Shown piece after piece: positions 18,231 to 28,095 of a DNA stretch of 64,000 nucleotides (position 1 is the stretch's first letter; every line of letters starts with the position of its first letter). The position numbers were made by a program, and so were the translations under genes. The notes below the pieces were generated by a model that searched no databases, was not told the origin of the DNA, and was given only the letters and a program-made list of their open reading frames with translations. This stretch comes from an uncultured Sphingomonadaceae bacterium (lineage in GTDB: Bacteria; Pseudomonadota; Alphaproteobacteria; Sphingomonadales; Sphingomonadaceae). The stretch is taken from contig CALMVA010000017.1 in NCBI GenBank assembly GCA_937873035.1, positions 1 through 64,000 of the forward strand. Direction: 5' to 3'.

Positions 18231-18827
18231 TCAAGCCACCGGCCTGCGCGCGCGCAGCGCCTGTGCCAGCGTTCCATCGTCCAGATAGTCCAGTTCGCCG
18301 CCCACGGGAAGCCCATGCGCCAATTGCGTGATCCGAACCGGCGCATTTTCCAGCCGTTCCGCAATGTAGTGCGCTGTCGTCTGCCCTTCGAGCGTGGCGT
18401 TCATCGCCAGCACCACCTCGTCAATGCCGCCCGCCGCGATGCGTGACAAAAGGTCCGCAATGTTGAGGTCTTCGGGGCGAACCCCTTCCAGCGCCGAAAG
18501 CCGCCCGCCAAGAACATGAAACTTGCCGGGAAACAGGCGGGAGCGTTCGAGCGCCCACAAGTCCGACACATCTTCCACCACACACAGCATCCGCGCATCG
18601 CGTCGGGGATCGTTACAGATACCGCACGGATCGGTTGTGTCGACATTGCCACAGACATGGCAGGTCGCGAGAGTCTCGCTCACTTTTTCAAGCGCGCGCA
18701 GCAAGGGCACCAACGCGCCTTCACGCTTTTTGAGCAGATGCAGCACCGCACGCCGCGCCGAACGCGGACCAAGCCCCGGCAGCCGCGAAAGCGCCTGCGT
18801 CAACATTTCAATCTCAGCCGATGCCAT
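18231..18827 (-). CDS. recR: Recombination mediator RecR
   Basis: A 198-residue protein that helps load RecA in the RecFOR gap-repair pathway. A helix-hairpin-helix region ([18 protein letters not shown]), the C4 zinc finger [16 protein letters not shown], and a TOPRIM domain starting [15 protein letters not shown] are all present. I choose ATG 18827 (MASAEIEM) as the conserved start; ATG 18851 would add eight residues and abut the fmt leader. It is divergent from fmt and upstream of def. Confidence 0.95.
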   Translation of the reverse strand: MASAEIEMLTQALSRLPGLGPRSARRAVLHLLKKREGALVPLLRALEKVSETLATCHVCGNVDTTDPCGICNDPRRDARMLCVVEDVSDLWALERSRLFPGKFHVLGGRLSALEGVRPEDLNIADLLSRIAAGGIDEVVLAMNATLEGQTTAHYIAERLENAPVRITQLAHGLPVGGELDYLDDGTLAQALRARRPVA

Positions 18828-18880
18828 GAAGTTGCTGATAGGGGGTTGCATTGCGGCTTGCCAAGGGCTTGGAAGAAATC

Positions 18881-19786
18881 ATGCGGATCATCTTCATGGG
18901 AACACCCGATTTTGCGGTGCCAAGTCTCGACGCACTTGTGGCGGCCGGGCATGATGTGTGTGCGGTTTATTCGCAGCCCCCGCGACCAGCCGGACGCGGA
19001 AAATCGCTGACGCCCTCCCCCGTTCACCGGCGCGCGGATGAACTGGGCATTGCCGTGCGCACCCCGGTTTCGCTGCGGGATGCCGAAGCCCAGGATGAAT
19101 TTGCGGCGCTCAACGCCGATGTCGCCATCGTTGCGGCCTATGGCCTCATCCTCCCGCGCCCCATTCTCGATGCGCCCCGCCTTGGCTGCATCAACGTTCA
19201 CGCCTCGGTTCTGCCGCGTTGGCGGGGTGCCGCGCCGGTGCAACGGGCAATCCTTGCGGGCGATGCCGAAACCGGCGTCACCATCATGCGCATGGGCACG
19301 GGGCTTGATACCGGGCCGATGCTCGCAGTTGTCAAAACGCCGGTTGACGGCAAGACGGGAGGGGGTTTGACAACCGAACTGGCAAGGATAGGCGCGGATC
19401 TTCTGGTGCAGGTTCTGCGCGATCTCAATGCGCACCCGCCCATTGAACAGCCCGCAGACGGCGTTACCTATGCCAGCAAGACCGACAAGGCCGAAAGCCG
19501 CCTTGATTTTACGCGCACGGCCATTGAGGTGGAGCGGCAGGTGCGTGCCTTTGCACCTGCACCGGGCGCGTTTTTCGAGCATGGCGGTGAACGCTTCCGC
19601 ATCCTTGCCGCAGACCTGATTGAAGCGCAGGGCGCACCGGGCACCGTTCTTGACGATGCGCTGACCATTGCCTGTGCAAACGGCGCCTTGCGGGTAAGAA
19701 CGATCCAGCGCGCAGGCAAATCAGCCATGACGCCTGCCGAGCTTTTGCGCGGCTTTGCCTTGCCCGCGGGAACGATCCTCGCGTGA
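18881..19786 (+). CDS. fmt: Methionyl-tRNA formyltransferase
   Basis: A 301-residue enzyme that formylates initiator Met-tRNA. The start [16 protein letters not shown], the folate/catalytic segment [32 protein letters not shown] and the C-terminal OB domain are present. ATG 18881 follows GGAAGAAATC. truA starts inside its last codons (GTGA). Confidence 0.96.
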   Translation: MRIIFMGTPDFAVPSLDALVAAGHDVCAVYSQPPRPAGRGKSLTPSPVHRRADELGIAVRTPVSLRDAEAQDEFAALNADVAIVAAYGLILPRPILDAPRLGCINVHASVLPRWRGAAPVQRAILAGDAETGVTIMRMGTGLDTGPMLAVVKTPVDGKTGGGLTTELARIGADLLVQVLRDLNAHPPIEQPADGVTYASKTDKAESRLDFTRTAIEVERQVRAFAPAPGAFFEHGGERFRILAADLIEAQGAPGTVLDDALTIACANGALRVRTIQRAGKSAMTPAELLRGFALPAGTILA

Positions 19787-20523
19787 CACGCTTTCGCCTG
19801 ACGGTCGAATTTGATGGCCGCCCCTTCATGGGCTGGCAAAGGCAGGCGCACGGGCCAAGCGTGCAGGCCGCCATCGAAGATGCGGCAAAGGAAATCACCG
19901 GAGAAACGTGCATCGTTCATGCAGCCGGGCGCACCGATGCGGGCGTCCATGGCGAAGCGATGGCCGCACATATCGACATTGTAAGGGCCATCGTGCCCTT
20001 CCGCCTGATGGAAGGGCTCAATGCCAGATTGCGCCCGCAGCCCATCGCCATATTGGCGTGCGAGGAGGCACCGGAAGACTGGCACGCGCGCTTTTCGTGC
20101 ATCGGGCGGCGCTATGTTTATCGCATCGTCAACCGCCGCGCACCGCTTGCGCTCGATCAGGGCCGCGCGTGGCGCGTCGTCCAGTCGCTCGATGCAGACG
20201 CCATGCACGCCGCTGCGCAAATTCTGGTCGGCACGCATGATTTCACCACCTTCCGTTCGGTCCATTGCCAGTCGGCCAGTGCAGTAAAATCCATCGACCG
20301 GATGTCAGTGCGACGTTTCGGCGACGAAATTGAAGTGGACGTCGCCGCCCGCTCCTTCCTCCATCACCAGGTGCGCTCGATGGTCGGTTGCCTCGTGTTG
20401 GTCGGGCACGGGAAATGGACGGCGCGCGATCTGCAAGAAGCGCTTGACGCAAAAGACCGCGCTGCGCTCGGTTTCAACGCGCCGCCCGACGGCCTTTATT
20501 TCGTGGAAGCACGATACCCCTAA
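19783..20523 (+). CDS. truA: tRNA pseudouridine(38-40) synthase
   Basis: A 246-residue enzyme that isomerises uridines 38-40 in the tRNA anticodon stem. The catalytic Asp52 is in [11 protein letters not shown], and [15 protein letters not shown] C-terminal residues are seen. It starts with GTG at 19783, overlapping the fmt stop (GTGA). Its stop overlaps that of the convergent amidotransferase gene. Confidence 0.95.
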   Translation: MTRFRLTVEFDGRPFMGWQRQAHGPSVQAAIEDAAKEITGETCIVHAAGRTDAGVHGEAMAAHIDIVRAIVPFRLMEGLNARLRPQPIAILACEEAPEDWHARFSCIGRRYVYRIVNRRAPLALDQGRAWRVVQSLDADAMHAAAQILVGTHDFTTFRSVHCQSASAVKSIDRMSVRRFGDEIEVDVAARSFLHHQVRSMVGCLVLVGHGKWTARDLQEALDAKDRAALGFNAPPDGLYFVEARYP

Positions 20524-22412
20524 GCAAACAACCGGTTGAGCGATTTTTCGAGCATCACGAGTTGCCACAACAGGCGTCCGTTATCGGCAATCCCTGCCTT
20601 ATGGTCGCGCGCCGCTTTGGCGATGAAGTCTGCGTTGAACCAGCCGGTTTCCAGGAGCGTGGATTTGCCTGAAAGCGTCTCTGCGACAGGTGCCAGTGCT
20701 TCTCGGAACCATGCGGAAACGGGCGTTACAAAGCCCATTTTGGGACGGTAGAGAATATCTTCGGGCAGATGCCCTTCCATCGACTTTTTGAGCAGCCATT
20801 TGCCCTCCCCGCCGCTCATGCGGAGCGAGACGGGCAGCTTGGCGGCAAATTCGACAAGCCGATGGTCAAGCAGTGGTTCGCGTGCCTCAAGGCTCACATT
20901 CATGCTCGTGCGATCCACCTTGGTGAGAATGTCTCCAGGCAGCCATATCTTCATGTCGGCATATTGCGCCCGGTCGAGCGCCTCGCGGGCCGGGGCATTG
21001 TGCATGGCTGTGATGTAGCGATCCTCGGCGCGATGCCCTTGCAGCGCGGTGCTGAACTGGCGGGTAAAGAGTTGTGCGCGCTGCTCCGGCAGCGTGACGC
21101 CCACCGCGCGGGCATAAGCCTCTGCCCCATCGCGGGCGAGTGCCTGAAAGGTTGATTTGGCACGCAGGAAACGTGGTGCCCAATCCGCCTTGGGATAGAC
21201 GCGCCCAAGCGCGCCGAAGATGCCAGTTCGCAAGCTTGCGGGAACTGCCCCGCGAACACGCTCTTCAGCCGCCTGAAATTTGTGCCGCCGATAGCCTGCA
21301 AAGGCCTCGTCCGCGCCGTCGCCGGACAGCGCTACAGTTACGTTTTCACGCGCGAGCTGGCACACGCGCCACGTGGGCAGCGCCGACGCATCGGCAAAAG
21401 GCTCGTCAAACGCCTCCGCCAGAACATCGATCAGCTCAAAATCGTCGGCCGCCACGATCCGCTTGCGGTGATGCGTCGAAAACCGCTCGGCGATGCGGTC
21501 CGCATAAGCGGTTTCATCAAGCGCGCCGACATCAAAGCCGATCGAGCAGGTCTCAACCGGCGCACGGCTGATTTCGGCCATCAACGCGACAACGGTGGAG
21601 CTATCCACTCCACCAGAGAGAAACGCCCCGACGGGCACATCCGCCACCATGCGCGAGGACACCGCCTGCCGCAGCAAATGCCGCAGCTCTTCTTCCAGCG
21701 ATGCAATCGAGCCGCTTGCCCGCTGGCTGAAATCAATGTCCCACCACATCTGGGGCGAACCAAGCGGCTTGCCACGATCCAGCCGCAGGAAATGCCCAGC
21801 AGGCAGCTTGCGAACATTGGCGAGGAGGCAGGCGTCATCGGGCACATAGCCAAAGGCCATATAATCCTCGACCGCGCGAATATCAGGATCACGGCGAACC
21901 GCAGGATGGGCAAGCAGACCTTTGAGTTCGGACGCAAAGGCAATGCTTCCATCGGCGAGTGCCACATAGTGGAGCGGCTTTACGCCAAACCTGTCGCGGG
22001 CGAGGAACAATTGTTGCTTGGCGGCATCATGGATTGCAATCACGAACATCCCGTTCAGCCGATCCAGAACCGCCGCGCCCCATTCCCGATAACCATTGAG
22101 GATGACTTCGGTGTCTCCGCAAGTCGCAAAGCTATGGCCGCGCTTGATGAGGTCGGCGCGCAGCTCCTGATAATTGTAGATTTCTCCGTTGAAGACGATG
22201 GAGAGCGCAGCATCTGCACTGTGCATCGGCTGTGGGCTTCCCGCCACGTCGATGATCGACAGGCGACGATGCCCCAGCCCCACGCCCGGCGCCGTCCAGA
22301 CGCCAAGTCCATCTGGCCCGCGATGCGCCTGCGCATCGGCCATTGCGCGGATGCGACCTTCGGCAACGGGCTTGGCCGTTTCGAGGTGGAATATGCCTGC
22401 AATGCCGCACAT
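20520..22412 (-). CDS. XrtA-locus amidotransferase (asparagine synthase-like)
   Basis: A 630-residue protein with an N-terminal class II glutamine amidotransferase domain (Cys2 nucleophile in [29 protein letters not shown]) and a C-terminal synthase domain with the PP-loop [10 protein letters not shown]. This matches the amidotransferases found in exosortase A loci, which are thought to amidate a sugar or aminoacyl group on the exopolysaccharide rather than make asparagine. It is the last gene of the minus-strand XrtA block, three bases after the xrtA stop. Confidence 0.9.
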   Translation of the reverse strand: MCGIAGIFHLETAKPVAEGRIRAMADAQAHRGPDGLGVWTAPGVGLGHRRLSIIDVAGSPQPMHSADAALSIVFNGEIYNYQELRADLIKRGHSFATCGDTEVILNGYREWGAAVLDRLNGMFVIAIHDAAKQQLFLARDRFGVKPLHYVALADGSIAFASELKGLLAHPAVRRDPDIRAVEDYMAFGYVPDDACLLANVRKLPAGHFLRLDRGKPLGSPQMWWDIDFSQRASGSIASLEEELRHLLRQAVSSRMVADVPVGAFLSGGVDSSTVVALMAEISRAPVETCSIGFDVGALDETAYADRIAERFSTHHRKRIVAADDFELIDVLAEAFDEPFADASALPTWRVCQLARENVTVALSGDGADEAFAGYRRHKFQAAEERVRGAVPASLRTGIFGALGRVYPKADWAPRFLRAKSTFQALARDGAEAYARAVGVTLPEQRAQLFTRQFSTALQGHRAEDRYITAMHNAPAREALDRAQYADMKIWLPGDILTKVDRTSMNVSLEAREPLLDHRLVEFAAKLPVSLRMSGGEGKWLLKKSMEGHLPEDILYRPKMGFVTPVSAWFREALAPVAETLSGKSTLLETGWFNADFIAKAARDHKAGIADNGRLLWQLVMLEKSLNRLFA

Positions 22413-22415
22413 GGC

Positions 22416-23927
22416 CTAGCGCCGGGCCTCGGCAATTGCGCTCTCGGCAAAGGCGCGGGGGGATCCCAGTGCTGCGCCAAAGCTGCGCACCGCGCGTTCT
22501 GCCGGATGGCCTTCTCGCTCCTGTGCCGACACAATGACCGCCGCGGCAACCTGATCGCGCGCAAGAAGGCGGGCCTTCAAGGTTTCAAGCTTGACGACAG
22601 CGCCGGACCCGGTGAGCGTTCCGCCCGCCAGATACCATGTCGCAGCCAAACGTTGCACCGCACCGGGCGCAGTCAAATTTTCGGATCGAGCGTCGGGAAT
22701 CATCGGACCGTCGGAGGACCAGACCCAGGCGTCGTCGTCAAGACCTGCCGCGCCCTGACCATAGCCCACCATCTCGCGTCCCTCGCCCTGCGCGGCATAA
22801 AGCACGATGACCAGATCAACCACATCGCCTGTCGCGTCGCGATATTGCCCGGCGACAAGCCTGTCAGCACCCTCATAGCGCGGCCGCCACGGCGTCAGGC
22901 CATTCGCCTCCACGCGTTGCCACCCGGCAACGGCAGGCAGTGTAACCGGCCCACGCATTGGCACCCTGCCCCATGCCGCACCGATGAACGACCAGCCGAT
23001 GGGCAGGAGCACAACGATCATTGCTGCAGTGACCGCTCGCCAGGGTGACTGCGATTTCTCGTCGCACTTCTGCAGCTTGAGAGACACCCAGGGATCGCCC
23101 GGCTTGCGATCAAAGAACGGCCAGCCGACCGCCATCACCAGCCCCATCACCAGTGCGAAGAAGAACCAGCCGTAAAGCACATGGTCAAAGCCAGAGGCGG
23201 CGTCTGCTGTTGTCTTGTAGCCGACATAAATTGTCGCAAAGGCGCGCACGCCATTGGCAAGCACCGGCACAAGGATACTTGCCGCCATGAAGACGATGCG
23301 GCGCGGCCAACTGCGAAAGCAGACATGGGCGACAAGCGCGCCATATGCGACCATCGCGACCAGAAACTTCACGCCCGCGCACGCTTCCGCCACTTTGTAA
23401 TAACCATTGGGCGTCGTGATGAAGATACCCTCGATATGGGCGGGCACGCCTGCCCAGCCGAGCATCGCCATAGACATTTTGGCGGTTAGAATCTGAAGCA
23501 TGGGCACCAGTTCTTCACCTACGGGCACCATGAAAAAGAGGTAGAAGAGCGGAAAGGCCAGCGCGCGTGTGAGCGTTAGTCCCAACAGCGTCGGGACGAG
23601 CGATTGCAACATGATGACGAGTGCCGCCTGCCGGAACAGCGCGATGCTTCCAGCATCCCCCAGAAGCCACAGCCCAGCACCGCCCGCCATGCCGATCAAC
23701 CCCGGCCACCAGAGGCCGGGCACGAAACGGGTCAGTTCCTCCTTGCGTTGCCAGACGAGCCAACCGGCGAGAAACGGTATGAGCGCGCCGTGATTATAGG
23801 TGGAGGCGTTGAGCCAAATGGAAACGAGATCACGCGCATCTGTTGCGAAGATGAGCAACAGGCCGATGGCGGCGACACCCAGCGCCAACAGATGCCGCCG
23901 CCAACGCAGGCGATCCGCCGCGGTCAT
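22416..23927 (-). CDS. xrtA: Exosortase A fused to an EpsI domain
   Basis: A 503-residue membrane protein. The exosortase part (residues about 10-280) has about eight membrane helices and the catalytic triad Cys183 in EACAGVKF, Arg228 in NGVRAF and His249 in FDHVLYGW. Residues about 300-500 form the EpsI (DUF3485) domain. Exosortases cleave PEP-CTERM proteins at the inner membrane. ATG 23927 overlaps the glycosyltransferase stop (ATGA); the longer open frame runs back through that gene and is rejected. No PEP-CTERM substrate is encoded in this window. Confidence 0.95.
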   Translation of the reverse strand: MTAADRLRWRRHLLALGVAAIGLLLIFATDARDLVSIWLNASTYNHGALIPFLAGWLVWQRKEELTRFVPGLWWPGLIGMAGGAGLWLLGDAGSIALFRQAALVIMLQSLVPTLLGLTLTRALAFPLFYLFFMVPVGEELVPMLQILTAKMSMAMLGWAGVPAHIEGIFITTPNGYYKVAEACAGVKFLVAMVAYGALVAHVCFRSWPRRIVFMAASILVPVLANGVRAFATIYVGYKTTADAASGFDHVLYGWFFFALVMGLVMAVGWPFFDRKPGDPWVSLKLQKCDEKSQSPWRAVTAAMIVVLLPIGWSFIGAAWGRVPMRGPVTLPAVAGWQRVEANGLTPWRPRYEGADRLVAGQYRDATGDVVDLVIVLYAAQGEGREMVGYGQGAAGLDDDAWVWSSDGPMIPDARSENLTAPGAVQRLAATWYLAGGTLTGSGAVVKLETLKARLLARDQVAAAVIVSAQEREGHPAERAVRSFGAALGSPRAFAESAIAEARR

Positions 23928-25126
23928 GCATCTCTCGGAAAGGCAAGGCCTGCGAGTGGCTCCATCTTCGCCGCCCAACTGTAGCGCGCCATTACTGCGG
24001 CGCGCGCAGACCTGCCCAGCGCGGCGCGTCGCTCTGGGTTGTGGAGGAGCGACAAGACTGCATCGGCCTGCGCGGCGGCGCTCGACGCCACCAACAGATC
24101 TTGCCCATGGCACGCCTCGATACCTTCTGCCGCTTCAGGCGAGGCGACGACAGGCTTGGCCATCGCCATGGCCTCAAGCACCTTGTTCTGCACACCGCGC
24201 GCGATGCGAAGCGGGGCCACAACGACAGCCGCCGCCGCCAGCCACGGACGTGTGTCTGGCACTTCGCCGGTTACGATCACGCCGGGTAGTTGCGCCAAGG
24301 CTTCAACACGCGCGGTGGGCGCGCGGCCAACAATGGCAAAGCGGGCATCACCCTGACGCGCTTGGATGAGAGGAAGCACCTCATTTGCAAAACTTGTTAC
24401 TGCGTCCACATTAGGCGGATAATCCATCTGCCCGGTAAAGACGATGAGCGGCCCGATGCCTGCGCCCACCTCCCGCAAGCCACGGGCAGGATTGAAATGT
24501 TCGAGATCGACGCCATTTTCAAGCGCGGCGACTGAACCACCCGCAGCGCCATGCACGCGGCAGAACAAGTCTGCTTCGGCCTCGCTGACAAAAAGGCACA
24601 GATCTGCTCGCTGTGCGACCGACGCTTCAAAGGCGCGCAGGCGCTTCGCTTCAAATCCATTGGCAAAGGATGAAAGCAGGCCGTGTGTTCTTGCATAGCC
24701 TGCAAACTTCTCGGAATCGACATCAACGAAATCCATCAGAAAGCGCGCCGAGCCAAGTTCGGGTGGCACATATTGCGCCATCTGGCCTGAAAAGGCGTAG
24801 ATGAGCGAAATCCTCTCGCGCGCCATCACACGCGTGACTTCGTGGGCCAGTTCATCATCCGCGAACATCTCGACCGAGGCTGGCCGACCTGAGCCGACCG
24901 CGCGCAACATAGCCCCCATTTTGGACCGGCGATGCGGGATGAGGCGCGCCGTTTCGCAAATGTCGAGCAAGGCGCCATAGGTCTCCGGCTCATCATCGCC
25001 AAAAGCGACGAGGTGCACGCGCGCGAGCTTTGCCAGCGCCTTCAGCACATTCCAGCTACGGATCCGGTCGCCCCGGTCCGGCGGAAAGGGGGAGCGATGG
25101 GCAAGAAACAATATGTCGCCGTTCAT
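23924..25126 (-). CDS. XrtA-associated glycosyltransferase (group 1, TIGR03087-like)
   Basis: A 400-residue GT-B glycosyltransferase. The N-terminus FLAHRSPFPPDRGDRIRS is typical of the exosortase-A-linked glycosyltransferase family. The C-terminal half has the donor-site region (RGVQNKVLEAMAMAKPVVAS) of GT4/GT1 enzymes. It is soluble or membrane-associated and adds a sugar during exopolysaccharide assembly. ATG 25126 overlaps the FemAB stop (ATGA). It is the only glycosyltransferase in the locus. Confidence 0.9.
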   Translation of the reverse strand: MNGDILFLAHRSPFPPDRGDRIRSWNVLKALAKLARVHLVAFGDDEPETYGALLDICETARLIPHRRSKMGAMLRAVGSGRPASVEMFADDELAHEVTRVMARERISLIYAFSGQMAQYVPPELGSARFLMDFVDVDSEKFAGYARTHGLLSSFANGFEAKRLRAFEASVAQRADLCLFVSEAEADLFCRVHGAAGGSVAALENGVDLEHFNPARGLREVGAGIGPLIVFTGQMDYPPNVDAVTSFANEVLPLIQARQGDARFAIVGRAPTARVEALAQLPGVIVTGEVPDTRPWLAAAAVVVAPLRIARGVQNKVLEAMAMAKPVVASPEAAEGIEACHGQDLLVASSAAAQADAVLSLLHNPERRAALGRSARAAVMARYSWAAKMEPLAGLAFPRDA

Positions 25127-26184
25127 CCCAGCCCTCTGGAAATCCAAGGGCCGAGAAGATTGGCAATAGGCAGCGGCAGTTTTTGCCAAGCGGCGACCTG
25201 CAATCGGTATTTGGGGTTGAGCGGATTGACGTCACGCACGGGCTGACCGTCCGCCGAACATTTGGCATAGCGCAGCGCAGCGCCTTCAAAGCCCCAATTC
25301 TTCTTGAAGGCAGCAGGCCCTGTTCCAGCCTTGGAACGCCCGAAATCAAAATGGGTGCAGCCTTTATCACGCCGTGCATGGAGCATCAGCGCGTAATACA
25401 TCATGTCGTTGGCGCGCCACGTTCTGGCATCGGCAACGCCACCGCCCCAATAAGGGAATATTGTGCCCTTGTGGTAGAGCGAAAGCACCGAGGCAAGCGG
25501 ACGGCCTTTGTGCGACACCGTCAGAATGTCAGCATCATCGCCAAACGCCGACAGCACTTCTGCGAATAGCGCGCGCGGAAAGACAGGCGTTCCGAGATTG
25601 CGGACACTTTCAGCATAGACGCGATAATGCGCCCCAAGATCGCGAGCGCCGCGGCCAATCTCGACATCAAGACCAAAGCCCAGTGCCCGGCGCACTTCTG
25701 CACGCTGCTTGCGCGGAATGGCCTGAAGCTGCGCCTCATCATTTTCAGCGAGCCGGCGAACAAAGCCCAAATAGGTCGTGTCGTCGATCTTCCAGTCGGC
25801 CAGCGGCATCGCGCCACCGCGCAATTCCGCTGTGCCGCACCCGGTCTGATGCGCAAGCGCCATCATGGCAGAAATCAGCCCTGCCTCCTCGCCGAGAAGG
25901 CCGCCATCAACTGCAAAACCGGCTGAAACGAGGGCATTTCCAAAAAGTCGTGAGCGCACCTCGTGAAGCGGCAGGATGCCTGCAATGCCCGATGCCCCTT
26001 CAGCCACGAGATAATGTGCTTTGGCCTTGCAGGCTTTTTCGATGGCGACACTCCACGCCGTGCGGTGGAATGGCGTCGATTCTTGCTGCACATCGATGAA
26101 CGCATCAATCCGCGAACGCACCTGCGGATCACGCAAATCAGCGATGTGGATGCCCGTCAACGGACGGACGGGAGCCGTATTCAT
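25123..26184 (-). CDS. FemAB-like protein of the XrtA system
   Basis: A 353-residue protein of the FemAB/GNAT superfamily. Segments such as IPRKQRAEVRRALGFGL, YRVYAESVRNLGTPVFP and DFGRSKAGTGPAAFKKNWGFE match the PEP-CTERM/XrtA-associated FemAB family. FemAB proteins transfer aminoacyl groups from charged tRNA, so it may add an amino acid to the exopolysaccharide; this is inference. Four-base overlaps flank it on both sides. Confidence 0.9.
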   Translation of the reverse strand: MNTAPVRPLTGIHIADLRDPQVRSRIDAFIDVQQESTPFHRTAWSVAIEKACKAKAHYLVAEGASGIAGILPLHEVRSRLFGNALVSAGFAVDGGLLGEEAGLISAMMALAHQTGCGTAELRGGAMPLADWKIDDTTYLGFVRRLAENDEAQLQAIPRKQRAEVRRALGFGLDVEIGRGARDLGAHYRVYAESVRNLGTPVFPRALFAEVLSAFGDDADILTVSHKGRPLASVLSLYHKGTIFPYWGGGVADARTWRANDMMYYALMLHARRDKGCTHFDFGRSKAGTGPAAFKKNWGFEGAALRYAKCSADGQPVRDVNPLNPKYRLQVAAWQKLPLPIANLLGPWISRGLG

Positions 26185-27026
26185 ACCGCTCGCCCGCGCT
26201 CGGCAGAGACAATCTCATCAACACGCGTCCAGGCGAAATCACGCGTCAGGCGGCGGAGTTTTGCGGCCATGACGCCAAGGTTGGTATAGTGCCGCAATCG
26301 CGACTTGAGTGGCGCGTGCGCCATGAAGGGCTGGTCCGGGTCCATATCCCATGGATGGAAGTAAAATACCGACGCCCGGCCCTCGCCATTCACCCGTTCC
26401 ACAGCCCAGCGCGACAGGTGATAGGGCAAAAGCCTGAAGAAACCACCGCCACCGGCGGCGAAATTGCGCCCTGCGACACGCACGGTCGAGACGGGAAACT
26501 CAACCAGATCATGTCCATCCACCGGCCTCCACATAAAGCGTGGTGCCTCTGGCCAGCCATAATGATCGTGCGCAAGCGGTGCGACGCTGGAGGAATAGCT
26601 GTAACCCGCCTCTGCCAGTGCACGGTGCGCCCAGGGCGTGCGCGCATCAATCGAGAAATTGGGCGCGCGATACCCCGTTACGGCAACGCCGCCCGCCTGC
26701 TCAAGCTGCGCCTTGGAATTGCGCACATCCTCGGCGAACTCTGCTGCATCCATCTGAAAGACACGCTTATGGTCACACCCATGGCTGGCCACTTCATGCC
26801 CGGCATCTGCAATACGCCGAATGAGCGCGGGATGCCGCTCCGCCACCCAGCCCAAGGTGAAGAAAGTCGCCTTCACGTCGGCATCGGCGAAGAGCTGCAA
26901 AACATTGTCGGTATTGCGCTCAACACGCACCTCATGGCGCGGCCAATCCTCCTTGCGGATGACCGTTTCGAAAGCGCCGACCTGAAACCAGTCTTCGACA
27001 TCAACCGACATGGCATTGCGGATCAT
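26181..27026 (-). CDS. XrtA-associated polysaccharide deacetylase
   Basis: A 281-residue NodB-fold carbohydrate esterase. MSVDVEDWFQVGAFE holds the catalytic Asp pair, EVASHGCDHKRVF the metal-binding histidines, and FYFHPWDMDP the C-terminal motif. The DVEDWF start is the hallmark of the exosortase-linked deacetylase family. It probably removes N- or O-acetyl groups from the exopolysaccharide. It lies between the FemAB-like and ATPase genes. Confidence 0.92.
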   Translation of the reverse strand: MIRNAMSVDVEDWFQVGAFETVIRKEDWPRHEVRVERNTDNVLQLFADADVKATFFTLGWVAERHPALIRRIADAGHEVASHGCDHKRVFQMDAAEFAEDVRNSKAQLEQAGGVAVTGYRAPNFSIDARTPWAHRALAEAGYSYSSSVAPLAHDHYGWPEAPRFMWRPVDGHDLVEFPVSTVRVAGRNFAAGGGGFFRLLPYHLSRWAVERVNGEGRASVFYFHPWDMDPDQPFMAHAPLKSRLRHYTNLGVMAAKLRRLTRDFAWTRVDEIVSAERGRAV

Positions 27027-27041
27027 GTATATGGCCTCGCG

Positions 27042-28073
27042 TCAGGCTACCGACGAGGGCACTCGCCGGGCCGTATTCTCGCCTTCAACCCAATCAATGA
27101 GCAGGTTAAGCACATGGCGCAAGGCTGCTTCCTGCTCCGCCACCTGCGCTTCCAGCATCGTTACACGGGCCGCAATATCAAGCGCCACTGCGTCATCGGT
27201 AAATTGCACACGCGCCAGTGTTTCTGGCTCTGGCTTGGGTCCAAGCGAAGGGCGGCCATCATTTTCCTCATGTGAGAGGTCAGACACGACCGCGTCGATA
27301 TGGCGTGCTGAAATCTCGTCAGAATCCTCAAGCGCCGCCATGAGCAACGCCCGCGTCATGACAAGGTTCACGCGGCGCGGAACACCATCGGTTGCCCGAA
27401 AGATGGTCGCGGGGGCGTCCGCTGCTATACGGGGCGTGCCCTTCCAGCCGACATGGCTCAACCGATGCTCGATATAGGTCTGGATTTCGTCCTGATCCAT
27501 CGGCGTAAGGTGGTGAGATGCGATGACGCGCTGGCGCAGTTGCTCCAGCAAGGGGGATGCCAGCGTTTCCTTGAACTCCGGCTGTCCCAGCAGGAGGAAC
27601 TGAACCACCGGCAGGCTGCCGCTGTTGAAGTTCGAGATCATCCGCAACTCTTCGATCGCGCCGATGGTCATGTTCTGGACTTCATCGACAACGATCAGCA
27701 GCCGCTTGCCGGCGCGCGCGCGCGCCGCCAGCTGGTCTTCGATAATGGTAAGCGCATGGGCCCGATCTGTCGGGGTCGTCATGACGCCCATCGCACTGGC
27801 GAGCAGCACGAGCACATCCTCACCACGGATGAGCGTTGAGCTGAGCTGGATTGCTTCCACGCGTGAGGGGTCGATAGTTTCGAGCAGGTGCCCCACAAGC
27901 GTGGTCTTGCCCGCTCCCACTTCCCCGGTGATGACAATAAAGCCCTCTCCCAGGACGAGGCCATAGCCCAGATAGGCCATCGCCTTGCGATGCGTCGCGC
28001 TTTCGAACCAGAAGTCTGGATCTGGCGTCAGCTGGAAGGGCCGCCCGGTCAGACCGTAATGTTCGTTTTCCAT
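27042..28073 (-). CDS. XrtA-associated AAA ATPase (ExeA/GspA-like)
   Basis: A 343-residue protein. MENEHYGLTGRPFQLTPDP is the usual ExeA-type start. Walker A GEVGAGKTTL and Walker B LLIVVDEVQN follow, with arginine-rich GVPRRVNLVMTRALL near the end of the AAA domain. The C-terminal 60 residues are charged and coiled-coil-like (AQVAEQEAALRHVLNLLIDW). Related ATPases act on envelope secretion or polysaccharide export machinery. ATG 28073 is chosen over 28148 because the family begins there. Confidence 0.9.
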   Translation of the reverse strand: MENEHYGLTGRPFQLTPDPDFWFESATHRKAMAYLGYGLVLGEGFIVITGEVGAGKTTLVGHLLETIDPSRVEAIQLSSTLIRGEDVLVLLASAMGVMTTPTDRAHALTIIEDQLAARARAGKRLLIVVDEVQNMTIGAIEELRMISNFNSGSLPVVQFLLLGQPEFKETLASPLLEQLRQRVIASHHLTPMDQDEIQTYIEHRLSHVGWKGTPRIAADAPATIFRATDGVPRRVNLVMTRALLMAALEDSDEISARHIDAVVSDLSHEENDGRPSLGPKPEPETLARVQFTDDAVALDIAARVTMLEAQVAEQEAALRHVLNLLIDWVEGENTARRVPSSVA

Positions 28074-28095
28074 GTTACTGAACCCAATTCCCAGA

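Noticed and set aside
21282..23048. Antisense open frame of about 588 codons across the amidotransferase and xrtA genes
   Set aside because: It spans two genes with clear catalytic motifs on the other strand, and its composition is that of a reverse-frame shadow.
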